A DNA stretch of 14,134 nt from JAIBAI01 sp044238875 (GTDB lineage: Bacteria > Bacteroidota > Bacteroidia > M30B66), in contig JBIICM010000055.1 in the NCBI GenBank assembly GCA_044238875.1, positions 1 to 14,134 on the forward strand, read 5' to 3'. The translations under genes and the position numbers were made by a program. The notes under the pieces were generated by a model. The model did not search any database and was not told the DNA's origin. It saw only the letters and a program-made list of their open reading frames with translations. How positions within the stretch are numbered: the first letter of the stretch is position 1; the number at the start of each line of letters is the position of its first letter. This document shows, in pieces, positions 1-7,817 of the stretch.

Positions 1-432
1 ATCACTATTGCCAAAGGCATGGGAAATGGCTTCCCGGTCGCGGGAGTGCTGATCGCTCCAGTATTCGGATCAAGGCATGGCATGCTGGGTACCACCTTCG
101 GCGGCAATTATCTGGCCTGTACAGCAGCGATTGCCGTTTTGGATGTGATCAGGGAAGAACAGCTTGCGGCAAACGCCCTGCGAATGGGAAATTTACTGAG
201 CACCGCGCTGCGTGAAATTCGGGGGATTAAGGAAGTGCGCGGTTACGGCCTGATGATTGGCGTTGAACTGCATGAGCCCTGCGCTCCGATTCGCAAAACA
301 TTGCTGGAGCAACATCATATATTTACAGGAGCATCTTCCGACAAAAATACATTGAGAATTCTGCCTGCCCTGAACATCGGGGAAGAAGAGGCTGATCTTT
401 TCATAAAGGCATTGAAACTGATACTTTCATGA
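1..432 (+). CDS. argD: N-acyl-ornithine aminotransferase, C-terminal part (5' end outside window)
   Basis: This is the last 143 residues of a class III PLP-dependent aminotransferase. The frame is open from base 1, so the start lies upstream. The first visible residues contain AKGMGNGFPVAG, the conserved segment around the Schiff-base lysine (Lys5 of the visible part). It is followed by GTTFGGNYLACTAA, typical of the acetylornithine aminotransferase branch. The enzyme transaminates N-acylglutamate semialdehyde to N-acylornithine in the cytoplasm. Roughly the N-terminal 60% of a normal ArgD of about 375-400 residues is missing because of the window edge, not truncation. It precedes argF' by 121 bases in the same direction, which fits an arginine cluster. 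If the downstream carbamoyltransferase uses N-succinylornithine, this enzyme must handle succinylated substrate as well; that is inference. Related GABA or ornithine aminotransferases are less likely given the neighbours. Confidence 0.93.
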   Translation: MTIAKGMGNGFPVAGVLIAPVFGSRHGMLGTTFGGNYLACTAAIAVLDVIREEQLAANALRMGNLLSTALREIRGIKEVRGYGLMIGVELHEPCAPIRKTLLEQHHIFTGASSDKNTLRILPALNIGEEEADLFIKALKLILS

Positions 433-451
433 TCCGAAAAAGATGGATCAT
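429..451 (+). other. Weak hairpin at the argD stop codon
   Basis: ATGATCC (429-435) and GGATCAT (445-451) are perfect 7-base inverted arms around a 9-base loop. The left arm contains the argD stop codon TGA. The following bases (TCAATTTTATTG) are T-rich but not a clean T tract. It could attenuate or process the message between argD and argF', or be chance. The remainder of the 433-553 gap also holds a 5-base inverted pair, TGCAA (487-491) and TTGCA (499-503). I see no TAnnTTTG promoter box on the plus strand there. Confidence 0.25.
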
Positions 452-553
452 TCAATTTTATTGTAGAACCAAGCTCATAATCGCAGTGCAACTATCAATT
501 GCAGGCATAATGGCAAAACCGTCAAACGAGAAAGGATTAAAAGTCTAAATAAA

Positions 554-1501
554 ATGAAACAGTTCACCTCTGTAAAGGATGTCAGCGATATATCCGCTTT
601 GGCAGATGAAGGTCTCGACTTTAAAAAGTCACCGTTTTCGGCTACCGAATACGGTAAACGCAAAACTTTAGGGTTGATCTTCATGAACCCAAGTTTGCGG
701 ACACGTATCAGCAGCCAAAAGGCGGCAAACAACCTCGGGATGGAAGTGATGGTACTGAATGTTGATAAGGAAGGCTGGGCGCTTGAATTTGAAGAAGGGG
801 CCATCATGAACGGAACCACCGTTGAACATGTGAAGGACGCTGCTGCCGTAATGGGTCGCTATTGCGATGTAATCGGAATACGCTGTTTTCCGGGTCTCAC
901 AAACCGTGAAGAGGATTATGCTGAAGTTATCCTGAAGCAGTTTATTCGTTACGCGGGTGTGCCTGTAATTAGTCTCGAATCAGCTACCCTTCACCCCCTG
1001 CAGAGCCTGGCCGATCTGATCACCATCCGTGAAACATGGCAAAACAGGCAACATCCGCCCAAAGTAGTACTGACCTGGGCGCCCCATATCAGGGCCCTGC
1101 CTCAGGCGGTGGCCAATTCTTTCTCAGAATGGATGATTGCTTCGGGAATGGATCTGACAATTACCCATCCTCCCGGCCTTGAACTTTGCGAAGATTTTAC
1201 CCGTGGTGCAAAAATTTCACACGACCAACTGGAAGCCTTGGAGGATGCCGATTTTATCTATGTAAAAAACTGGTCTTCTTACAATGCTTATGGCCAAACC
1301 CTTGTTGCACCTGACTGGATGCTAACCGAGGACAAGCTTCGCCATGCAGGCCTGGGAAAAATCATGCATTGCCTGCCTGTTCGCCGCAATGTGGAACTGA
1401 GCGATGAGTTGCTTGACGGTGACCGCTCACTGGTTCTCAGGCAAGCCGAAAACCGTGTATGGGCTGCACAGGCAGTGCTGAAAAGGATTATACAACCATG
1501 A
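554..1501 (+). CDS. argF': N-acyl-L-ornithine carbamoyltransferase, probably N-succinylornithine type
   Basis: The product is a 315-residue transcarbamylase that moves the carbamoyl group of carbamoyl phosphate onto an N-acylated ornithine. Visible motifs are the carbamoyl-phosphate site SLRTR (47-51), HPLQ (147-150), TWAPHIRALPQAV (174-186) and HCLPVRRN (272-279). The N-terminus and the TWAPH...PLPQAV block match, as I recall it, the Bacteroides fragilis enzyme shown to use N-succinylornithine, and not ordinary ArgF. Numbering is in register with that enzyme: its Pro90 lies just before Glu-His, and here that position is Val90, also followed by Glu-His. The acetyl-specific Xanthomonas enzyme has Glu there (Glu92). 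Val rather than Glu argues for succinyl specificity. The ATG at 554 gives the family N-terminus (MKQFTSVKDV). No Shine-Dalgarno is well placed; AAAGGA at 532-537 is too far upstream. The stop overlaps the argB start in ATGA. Confidence 0.95.
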   Translation: MKQFTSVKDVSDISALADEGLDFKKSPFSATEYGKRKTLGLIFMNPSLRTRISSQKAANNLGMEVMVLNVDKEGWALEFEEGAIMNGTTVEHVKDAAAVMGRYCDVIGIRCFPGLTNREEDYAEVILKQFIRYAGVPVISLESATLHPLQSLADLITIRETWQNRQHPPKVVLTWAPHIRALPQAVANSFSEWMIASGMDLTITHPPGLELCEDFTRGAKISHDQLEALEDADFIYVKNWSSYNAYGQTLVAPDWMLTEDKLRHAGLGKIMHCLPVRRNVELSDELLDGDRSLVLRQAENRVWAAQAVLKRIIQP

Positions 1502-2283
1502 ACCTCCACATCATTAAGATAGGCGGCAACATCATCGACAATGCCCCGGCGCTTTTAGCGTTCACGGCTGACTTGTCAGGGCTGAAAGAACCCTTTATCC
1601 TGGTGCACGGAGGTGGAAAAATCGCCACCGGCATCAGCCGCCGTCTGGGAATTGAAACGCGCATGGCTGCAGGTCGCCGGATTACCGATCAGGATACGCT
1701 GGATGTGGTGGTCATGGTATATGCCGGACTGATCAACAAACAAATCGTGGCACAGTTGCAATCGAATGGTTGCAACGCCATCGGCCTTTGCGGGGCTGAT
1801 GCAGGTATCATCCGGGCAAATAAACGCAGGCATCCCGAGATTGATTTCGGTTTTGTAGGTGACCCCGTAGCAGTAGATGCCGGCCGGTTGCAAATGTTCA
1901 TCCAAAGCGGACTTACCCCAGTGATTGCGCCTGTGACCCATGACAGCGAAGGTCAATTGCTCAATACCAACGCCGACACTATAGCATCTTCGGTTGCAAT
2001 AGCCATGGCTCAAATATATGATGTGCATCTGCATTACTGCTTCGAGAAGGCAGGTGTTATGCGGGATCTTGAGAGTGAAGACTCCCTGATTCCAAAGATC
2101 ACCGCTCATGATTACGAAGAGCTCAGGCGCGAAGGGGTGATTGCCGATGGCATGATCCCAAAACTTGACAATGCTTTTGCAGCCATCCGCGCCGGAGTAA
2201 AAGAGGTTTCTATCCTTCATGCGCGCAGTTTAACCTCATTCATCAGTAAAAATGAAACAGCCGGAACACGCATCATTGCCTGA
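1498..2283 (+). CDS. argB: N-acylglutamate kinase
   Basis: This 261-residue amino acid kinase phosphorylates the gamma-carboxylate of N-acetyl- or N-succinylglutamate, the second step of the acylated arginine pathway. Visible motifs are KIGGN (7-11, catalytic Lys7), the nucleotide/substrate glycine loop VHGGGK (36-41), NTNAD (156-160) and GMIPKL (218-223, catalytic Lys222). I chose ATG 1498 because it places KIGGN at residue 7 as in the family and overlaps the argF' stop as ATGA. A 13-codon upstream extension is possible but would run into argF' coding sequence and add nothing recognisable. AAGGA (1483-1487) lies 10 bases ahead of the start. The protein lacks the extra N-terminal helix seen in arginine-inhibited hexameric relatives, so it should resemble the arginine-insensitive E. 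coli dimer (inference). The last 32 bases overlap argE. Confidence 0.95.
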   Translation: MNLHIIKIGGNIIDNAPALLAFTADLSGLKEPFILVHGGGKIATGISRRLGIETRMAAGRRITDQDTLDVVVMVYAGLINKQIVAQLQSNGCNAIGLCGADAGIIRANKRRHPEIDFGFVGDPVAVDAGRLQMFIQSGLTPVIAPVTHDSEGQLLNTNADTIASSVAIAMAQIYDVHLHYCFEKAGVMRDLESEDSLIPKITAHDYEELRREGVIADGMIPKLDNAFAAIRAGVKEVSILHARSLTSFISKNETAGTRIIA

Positions 2284-3346
2284 GCAGGATATATTATTTG
2301 AAGCCGCCACCGGGCTCTTAAAAGAACTGATTGCAACGCCTTCATTCAGCGGTGAAGAAGAACAGACCGCTGCACTGATCGGACAGTTTTTCGAAAAAAG
2401 GGATATATCAATCCAGCGCTCGGGAAATAACATCATTGCGAGAAACAAACATTTCCGTGAAGGATTCCCCACCCTACTGCTGAACTCGCATCATGATACG
2501 GTAAAACCCAATCCGGCCTACACCCGTGACCCTTTCAACGTGGCAGTTGAAGAAGGTCGGCTTTTCGGCCTTGGTAGCAATGATGCCGGTGGCGCGCTGG
2601 TGGCGCTGGCTGCAGCATTCCTTTATTTTTACGAAAAAGAAAAGCTTCCTTTCAATCTGATTTTTGTAGCAAGTGCGGAGGAGGAAAACTCAGGGCGGAA
2701 TGGAATTGAATCGTTACTGAACCAGCTGGGCAGGATTGATCTGGCGATTGTAGGTGAGCCAACGCAAATGGACGTAGCCATCGCAGAAAAAGGTCTGCTG
2801 GTTATTGATTGCATCAGCAAAGGGCGTTCAGGCCATGCAGCCCGCAATGAAGGTGAAAATGCCATCTACAAGGCGCTGAGAGATATTGAATGGTTCCGGA
2901 CCTATCGTTTTCCGCGCATTTCAGAAAGTCTTGGCGAGGTCAGGATGAATGTTACCATAATAAATGCCGGCACTCAGCACAATGTTGTACCTGCCGAATG
3001 TAAATTTACGGTTGATGTGCGTTGCACGGATGCCTACAGCCCGGAAGAGCTGTTGGATGAGATCGCCAGAAACGTTCAATGTGAAATCCAGCCACGTTCG
3101 GTCAGGCTTCGCCCTTCGGCCATCAGGGCTGATCACCCCCTGGTGCAGATTGCCCAAAAAATGGGACGAAAAACTTACGGCTCTCCAACTACTTCAGATC
3201 AGGCCTTGATTCCGTGTGAATCAGTAAAAATAGGGCCCGGCGATTCAGCGCGCTCCCATACCGCAGATGAATTCATTTATCTGAACGAAATCAGGGAAGG
3301 CATTTCCATCTATATTCAACTCATTGAATCACTACCCGGACTATGA
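2252..3346 (+). CDS. argE: M20-family N-acyl-citrulline/ornithine deacylase
   Basis: This 364-residue zinc peptidase-like amidohydrolase belongs to the ArgE/DapE group. The metal and catalytic residues are visible in order: SHHDT (His80, Asp82), SNDAGG (bridging Asp111), SAEEENSG (general base Glu143, metal Glu144), VGEPT (Glu169) and SHTADEF near the C-terminus (His336). The lid-domain histidine motif SGHAARNEGENAI (194-204 region) is also present. With an ArgF'-type carbamoyltransferase next door, the expected substrate is N-acetyl- or N-succinylcitrulline rather than N-acetylornithine; its product citrulline would go to ArgG, which is not in this window. The ATG at 2252 overlaps argB by 32 bases. 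A TTG at 2276 would shorten the protein by eight residues and is the only plausible alternative. The stop overlaps the argH start (ATGA). DapE or a related peptidase is less likely because of context. Confidence 0.9.
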   Translation: MKQPEHASLPEQDILFEAATGLLKELIATPSFSGEEEQTAALIGQFFEKRDISIQRSGNNIIARNKHFREGFPTLLLNSHHDTVKPNPAYTRDPFNVAVEEGRLFGLGSNDAGGALVALAAAFLYFYEKEKLPFNLIFVASAEEENSGRNGIESLLNQLGRIDLAIVGEPTQMDVAIAEKGLLVIDCISKGRSGHAARNEGENAIYKALRDIEWFRTYRFPRISESLGEVRMNVTIINAGTQHNVVPAECKFTVDVRCTDAYSPEELLDEIARNVQCEIQPRSVRLRPSAIRADHPLVQIAQKMGRKTYGSPTTSDQALIPCESVKIGPGDSARSHTADEFIYLNEIREGISIYIQLIESLPGL

Positions 3347-4662
3347 AACTCTGGCAAAAAAACCAGTCGGAACAAACCGGCGAAGCAGCCAAACTAATTG
3401 AAACATTTACTGTAGGGCGAGACAGAGAATTTGACCTGGTGCTTGCAGAACATGATGTTACCGGTTCACTTGCTCATGCTGAAATGCTAATGCATACAGG
3501 TCTTATTTCAGTTGCTGATTTTGAACAAATCAAATCCGGACTGGAAGAAATCAGGGAAGCCATTGGAAACGGACAGTTCTTTATTGAAGAAGGTGTTGAA
3601 GATGTGCATTCGCAGGTTGAACTGCTGCTCACCAGAAAGGTAGGAGAAGCCGGAAAAAAAATTCACAGTGGCCGCTCAAGAAATGATCAGGTATTACTTG
3701 ATATCAAATTGTACCTGCGCGCCGAAATCATTGAGATCAGCAGAGAAGTAAAAGAGCTGTTTGACGTTTTGTTGCAACAGGCTGAACTGCATCAGGAAAA
3801 ATTACTGCCGGGCTATACCCATTTTCAACTGGCCATGCCCTCTTCATTCGGACTTTGGTTTTCAGCTTATGCCGAAAGCCTTACCGATGACCTTGAGTTT
3901 CTAAATGCCGCTTACAGAATATGTAATAAAAACCCACTGGGTTCAGGCGCGGGGTATGGCTCGTCGTTTCCGCTTGACCGCGAACTTACCACCCGGCTCC
4001 TTGATTTTGACACCCTCAACTACAACGTTGTTAATGCACAGATGACCAGGGGTAAAACGGAAAAGGCAGTTGCAGTGGCCATTTCAGCGCTTGCCTATAC
4101 CCTATCGAAGCTGGCTGCTGATGTATGTCTTTATATGAATCAGCAATTTGGCTTTGTTTCATTTCCTGATGCCCTCACAACCGGATCGAGCATCATGCCG
4201 CACAAGAAAAACCCTGATGTGTTTGAACTGATCAGGGCCAGGTGCAACAGAATTCAGGCCCTGCCGAACGAGTTCAGCCTCCTGTTGGCCAACCTGCCTT
4301 CGGGCTATCACCGCGACTTACAGCTCAGCAAGGAAATGCTGTTTCCGGCCATAGAACAAATCCGTTCCTGCATTCGTATGGCGGTTTTTATGCTGGAACG
4401 CATCATCGTAAAAGACCACCTGCTAGAAGACCATAAATACCTGCATCTTTTCAGCGTTGAAAGGGTCAATGAACTGGTTTTGCAGGGGGTACCGTTCAGA
4501 GATGCCTACAAAAAAGTGGCGGACGAAATTGCTTCAGGAAGTTTTTCGCGACCTGCGGTGCTCAGGCACACCCATGCAGGAAGCATAGGCCATCTTTGCC
4601 TGAACGAGATCAGACAAGAGATGGAAAACATATTAAGCCGATTCGTTCGACCGAAAAACTGA
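3343..4662 (+). CDS. argH: Argininosuccinate lyase
   Basis: The 439-residue product splits argininosuccinate into arginine and fumarate, the last step of arginine synthesis. It belongs to the aspartase/fumarase superfamily. The family signature GSSIMPHKKNPD (281-292) carries the catalytic serine. Other conserved stretches are HSGRSRNDQV (108-117), GYTHFQ with His160 (157-162) and TRGKTEKAV (235-243). The length is slightly below the usual 450-460, with a complete core. The ATG at 3343 shares ATGA with the argE stop, so the two are probably translationally coupled. It is the last gene of the plus-strand operon and ends only 8 bases from the stop of the convergent lipoprotein gene. No convincing terminator lies in that gap; ACCG (4650-4653) and CGGT (4666-4669), followed by a T-rich stretch to about 4680, is at best a weak candidate. 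Confidence 0.97.
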   Translation: MKLWQKNQSEQTGEAAKLIETFTVGRDREFDLVLAEHDVTGSLAHAEMLMHTGLISVADFEQIKSGLEEIREAIGNGQFFIEEGVEDVHSQVELLLTRKVGEAGKKIHSGRSRNDQVLLDIKLYLRAEIIEISREVKELFDVLLQQAELHQEKLLPGYTHFQLAMPSSFGLWFSAYAESLTDDLEFLNAAYRICNKNPLGSGAGYGSSFPLDRELTTRLLDFDTLNYNVVNAQMTRGKTEKAVAVAISALAYTLSKLAADVCLYMNQQFGFVSFPDALTTGSSIMPHKKNPDVFELIRARCNRIQALPNEFSLLLANLPSGYHRDLQLSKEMLFPAIEQIRSCIRMAVFMLERIIVKDHLLEDHKYLHLFSVERVNELVLQGVPFRDAYKKVADEIASGSFSRPAVLRHTHAGSIGHLCLNEIRQEMENILSRFVRPKN

Positions 4663-4670
4663 ATACGGTT

Positions 4671-6305
4671 TCATTTTTTCAATTCCCAGGTCAACTCAAG
4701 ATCCCATCCTGCCCTTATATTGATTTCGGAAGGATAATGTAAGATCTGTTCAGGCTGTATTTTTTTATAAAAATTTCCGTGATCCCAGCTCCTGTTATTG
4801 TTTTCGTCGCGAAATATCCGTAAAGCATAAATACCCGGCAACACCACCGGAACTGTAAGGGGTACACCCGGTACATACTTTGCCTGCGTGATTAGCCTAC
4901 CCTCTTTGTTGGTAAGCTGCCACAACCAGTTTCCTGCGGGCAGGGTATCTTTTATGCCCATTGAAAGAGCGCCCAGTTCATCGGCGGTAAATTCACGAAA
5001 ATCCCAACGTAGCGTATCATTCGAAACCCCATAAATATCCGTGAAAGCACCCGGAAAACAGATAATGTTGGTTTTTCTTTCTCCACCGGGAAGCCCGGTT
5101 AGCTTATAACTCAGCTTGTCGGGTGAAGTTCGTGCCGGAAAATCAAATGCCAATGTATCTTTTTCGCTGAACAATCTGATTCTTGCTGGATTTACCGCTG
5201 AAATAGGTCTGCCGGCTAAAATACGTAGGGTGTCTTCAGGCAGCAGCTTGCCTCCGTTTAAATTGGTGGTGAATTTCAGCGTAGTATCCTGCACTGCGAC
5301 GCGGGCGGCTTTTCCAACGGTACCTGATCTGGTCCTGATTGCAACCGTATCGTTACGCTCCAGACCGTCAGCGACGGTTTGGCTGTAAAATCTGATGGTA
5401 TCACCCCTGAACCTGGGTAACCAGGCGATCAGCGAGTCGGTTCCTGAAACGAAGCCGGATGTCCATTCTGCCTTTGAACTGCCATCAGGTAAAATCACAC
5501 GCCAGGAACTTACAGGTTGTGCATATTTAAGCATGATCCGTCCCGGAGGGCTAAAAGTATATTTCAATAATCGCTGCCTTTGCTCCGGATTTTCGGAGAT
5601 CCTGAAGTTCACCGGCTTGTTCAGCTCAGCTTCAATACCGAACAGCGTGTCTATAAATCCGGTTTTTTCTTCGGGCAGGTCATAGCGGTAGTTATTGTTT
5701 TCATCCTTAAGCGCAAAAACCATGTATTTGCCCCGGCCGATATTGCTGATTTTGAAGCTTCCGGCAGAATCAGTTCTGGCCAGTTTAAGCGGAAGTGTTT
5801 TTACGGGCAATGAATCATTGAGGAATGGGTACAACATCACCAGCGCATTGGGAGCCGGTTTGGTGCTGAAAGCATCCTCTACCGAACCCTTCAACGAGAG
5901 GGTGTCAATAGACGGGCCAGTGGAGAAAACGAACTGGAATTCTTTGAGCGGATTACCTTCGGTAAGATCAACCACTGATTTACCAATAATAATGGAATAG
6001 GTGGTATTGGCTGCCAGATTCTCACGGAAGCGGATCAAAACAGATTTTCCCTTAAGGCTCACCTGCGGATGACTGACCTGAGGCGGTGAAATTAAAATAC
6101 CCGTACCTCCATCCTTGAGCTGAACATACTCCGAGAACTCAAGCGACAACTGATTACCCTGAAAACCGGTGCTCCCATTTTCCGGAAATACTTTCGTAAC
6201 TTCGGGCGAAGTGCTATCTCTGGGGCCACCTGAAGGTGTGATGCGACTCGCACAAGCCGCGAAAAGCAGGCAAACTGCCAGCATATTAAGGCGCGGTACT
6301 CTCAT
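4671..6305 (-). CDS. Bacteroidota Ig-like (Big_5-type) lipoprotein
   Basis: This 544-residue protein has a lipoprotein signal: a short basic N-terminus, a hydrophobic run and a lipobox FAAC, predicting lipidation at Cys18. Downstream is SGGPRDSTSPEV, the hallmark that opens a widespread but functionally undefined Bacteroidota family. Residues about 31-130 form a bacterial Ig-like domain (FPENGSTGF, LEFSEYVQLKD, LISPP, ANTTYSI, DLTEGN). Residues about 135-220 look like a carboxypeptidase-regulatory/transthyretin-like fold. DENNN followed by three residues and Asp occurs twice, at 201-209 and 500-508, with possible acidic metal-binding loops. The rest is beta-rich and unassigned. It is probably a periplasmic or outer-membrane-anchored envelope protein; function unknown. 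The start overlaps the stop of the msr gene (ATGA on the minus strand), so it is co-transcribed with it. Confidence 0.85.
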   Translation of the reverse strand: MRVPRLNMLAVCLLFAACASRITPSGGPRDSTSPEVTKVFPENGSTGFQGNQLSLEFSEYVQLKDGGTGILISPPQVSHPQVSLKGKSVLIRFRENLAANTTYSIIIGKSVVDLTEGNPLKEFQFVFSTGPSIDTLSLKGSVEDAFSTKPAPNALVMLYPFLNDSLPVKTLPLKLARTDSAGSFKISNIGRGKYMVFALKDENNNYRYDLPEEKTGFIDTLFGIEAELNKPVNFRISENPEQRQRLLKYTFSPPGRIMLKYAQPVSSWRVILPDGSSKAEWTSGFVSGTDSLIAWLPRFRGDTIRFYSQTVADGLERNDTVAIRTRSGTVGKAARVAVQDTTLKFTTNLNGGKLLPEDTLRILAGRPISAVNPARIRLFSEKDTLAFDFPARTSPDKLSYKLTGLPGGERKTNIICFPGAFTDIYGVSNDTLRWDFREFTADELGALSMGIKDTLPAGNWLWQLTNKEGRLITQAKYVPGVPLTVPVVLPGIYALRIFRDENNNRSWDHGNFYKKIQPEQILHYPSEINIRAGWDLELTWELKK

Positions 6306-6796
6306 CCGTAAATGCTGGCCGACAGCAAATTAGCAATTTTTTCAAGACCGGCCTGATCTTCCAGACTGAAATCATCCGGTTTTTCGCTATCAATATCGAG
6401 TACGGCGCGCACTATACCAGCCTTATCACGCAGCGGGATCACAATTTCAGATCGCGATAAACTGCTACATGCGATGTGCCCTGGAAATGCACCAACATCG
6501 GGTACAACAAGGGTTGCATTCGATTCCCAAGCCTTTCCGCAAACCCCTTTCCCGAAAGGGATCTCCATGCATGCGATTGGTCCTTGGTATGGCCCGACCA
6601 GCAGGCGCTCTCCGACTACCCGGTAAAAGCCGATCCAGTGAAAGCCAAGTCCTTCGCACAGCACAGAGGCAGCAACCGACATGATTGCCGTTTCGTCCTT
6701 TTCTTGCAGGATGATTTGCCGGATGGCCTGTTCCAGTTCAGCATACAATGCCTTCTTATTATGCGGGCCGGCTTGAATAGTCAGGCGCTCTGCCAT
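6302..6796 (-). CDS. msrC: GAF-domain free methionine-R-sulfoxide reductase
   Basis: The 164-residue single GAF-domain protein reduces free methionine-R-sulfoxide with thioredoxin, a cytoplasmic repair and antioxidant function (fRMsr, E. coli YebR/MsrC). The family core is clear: GFY at 56-58, GPYQG at 68-72, Cys76, GKGVCG with Cys86, and FPGHIAC with Cys110. These three cysteines are the catalytic and resolving set. Glu116 in SRSEIV and Asp134/Asp136 in LDIDS fit the substrate-binding acids. One difference: the residue after Cys110 is Ser, whereas E. coli and Bacillus relatives as I recall them have Asp (CDA). The start ATG at 6796 is 2 bases after the trpS stop, and the stop overlaps the lipoprotein start, so the gene sits mid-operon. 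A non-enzymatic GAF sensor is unlikely with all three cysteines kept. Confidence 0.93.
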   Translation of the reverse strand: MAERLTIQAGPHNKKALYAELEQAIRQIILQEKDETAIMSVAASVLCEGLGFHWIGFYRVVGERLLVGPYQGPIACMEIPFGKGVCGKAWESNATLVVPDVGAFPGHIACSSLSRSEIVIPLRDKAGIVRAVLDIDSEKPDDFSLEDQAGLEKIANLLSASIYG

Positions 6797-6798
6797 AA

Positions 6799-7791
6799 TT
6801 AATTGGTAAATCCGATGATTGACCTGACTTCTCTCAAGGTGCGGGAAGCACTTTCGCGTGCCTTGAGTCCGCCGAGTGCGATCACCTGTTCGAGGTAGTC
6901 ATCATCAGCACCTATTTCTTTTATTTTTTCCCGAATCGGAGTTGTAAACACAATGATATCTTCGGCCAGTTGCTTCTTCAGGTCGCCGTAACGGATGGTG
7001 GCATTTTGATGCTGCTCCTTGAAAAATGCTATTGTATCAGGTGTTGAAACCAATTCCATGAGTTTAAACAAATTGGCCACAGGTTCTGACATTTTCTGGC
7101 CTGGATCTGCCGGACCTGTATCGGTAACGGCACGCATTACCTTTTTTCGGATCACATCGGGTTCATCCACCAGAAAAATGGCATTGCCTTCTCCTTCAGA
7201 CTTGCCCATCTTGCCGGTTCCATCAAGGCCAGGGACCTTTACGAGTTCTTTCCCGAAGTTAAAAGCCTGCGGTTCGGGGAAATAATCCGTCTGATACAAA
7301 TGATTAAAGCGGTTCACAAAGTTGCGGGCCATTTCAAGGTGTTGTTCCTGATCTTTTCCGACAGGCACTTTAGTTGCTTTGTGTATAATGATATCAGCGG
7401 CCATCAGCACCGGATAGGTGAGCAACCCTGCATTGATATTGTCAGGATGTTTCCGGATTTTCTCCTTAAATGAGGTACAACGTTCAAGCTCGCCCACATA
7501 GGCGTACATATTAAAAAGGAGATACAATTCTGATATCTGTGGGATATCGCTTTGAATGTAAAGGGTGCAAACCTCAGGATCTAAGCCGGCAGCGAGATAT
7601 TCAACCAACACCTTTCTTACGCCCTGCTTAAAATCATCAGGTTTGGGATGCGTAGTGAGGGCATGTAAATCAGCAATGAAGAAAAAACATTGGTGTTCAT
7701 GCTGCATTTTCACAAAATTTCTGACTGCACCGAAATAATTTCCAAGGTGCAGGTTGCCTGTGCTTCTGATTCCGCTTACCACTGTTTCCAT
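6799..7791 (-). CDS. trpS: Tryptophanyl-tRNA synthetase
   Basis: This class Ic aminoacyl-tRNA synthetase charges tRNA-Trp. At 330 residues it has the normal bacterial length. Motifs are the HIGH-equivalent GNLHLGNY (12-19), YPVLMAADI (126-134), GKDQ (145-148) and the KMSKS-equivalent KMGKS (194-198). I start it at the ATG whose complement is 7789-7791, giving METVVSGIRSTG, the usual beginning of this family. A TTG six codons upstream (7807-7809) is in frame but weaker and adds no conserved residues. It lies 26 bases after the HTH regulator stop and 2 bases before the msrC start, so HTH-trpS-msrC-lipoprotein reads as one minus-strand transcription unit. No tRNA-like T-box leader is visible upstream. 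Confidence 0.98.
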   Translation of the reverse strand: METVVSGIRSTGNLHLGNYFGAVRNFVKMQHEHQCFFFIADLHALTTHPKPDDFKQGVRKVLVEYLAAGLDPEVCTLYIQSDIPQISELYLLFNMYAYVGELERCTSFKEKIRKHPDNINAGLLTYPVLMAADIIIHKATKVPVGKDQEQHLEMARNFVNRFNHLYQTDYFPEPQAFNFGKELVKVPGLDGTGKMGKSEGEGNAIFLVDEPDVIRKKVMRAVTDTGPADPGQKMSEPVANLFKLMELVSTPDTIAFFKEQHQNATIRYGDLKKQLAEDIIVFTTPIREKIKEIGADDDYLEQVIALGGLKARESASRTLREVRSIIGFTN

Positions 7792-7817
7792 GGGTGCGAA
7801 ATTAGTCAAAAAGGTGA

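Noticed and set aside
487..503. TGCAA/TTGCA pair upstream of argF' as an arginine-repressor box
   Set aside because: The arms are only five bases, do not resemble the ArgR box I know, and occur easily by chance.
1459..1497. Upstream extension of argB by 13 codons
   Set aside because: It is argF' coding sequence in another frame; the ATG at 1498 gives the family N-terminus and the ATGA overlap.
1576..2220. A 214-codon open frame on the minus strand inside argB
   Set aside because: It lies wholly opposite a well-supported argB with intact motifs, has no recognisable family features, and is explained as an antisense shadow.
7792..7809. Longer TrpS starting at TTG 7809
   Set aside because: Six extra residues without conservation; ATG 7791 gives the normal METVVSGIR start.
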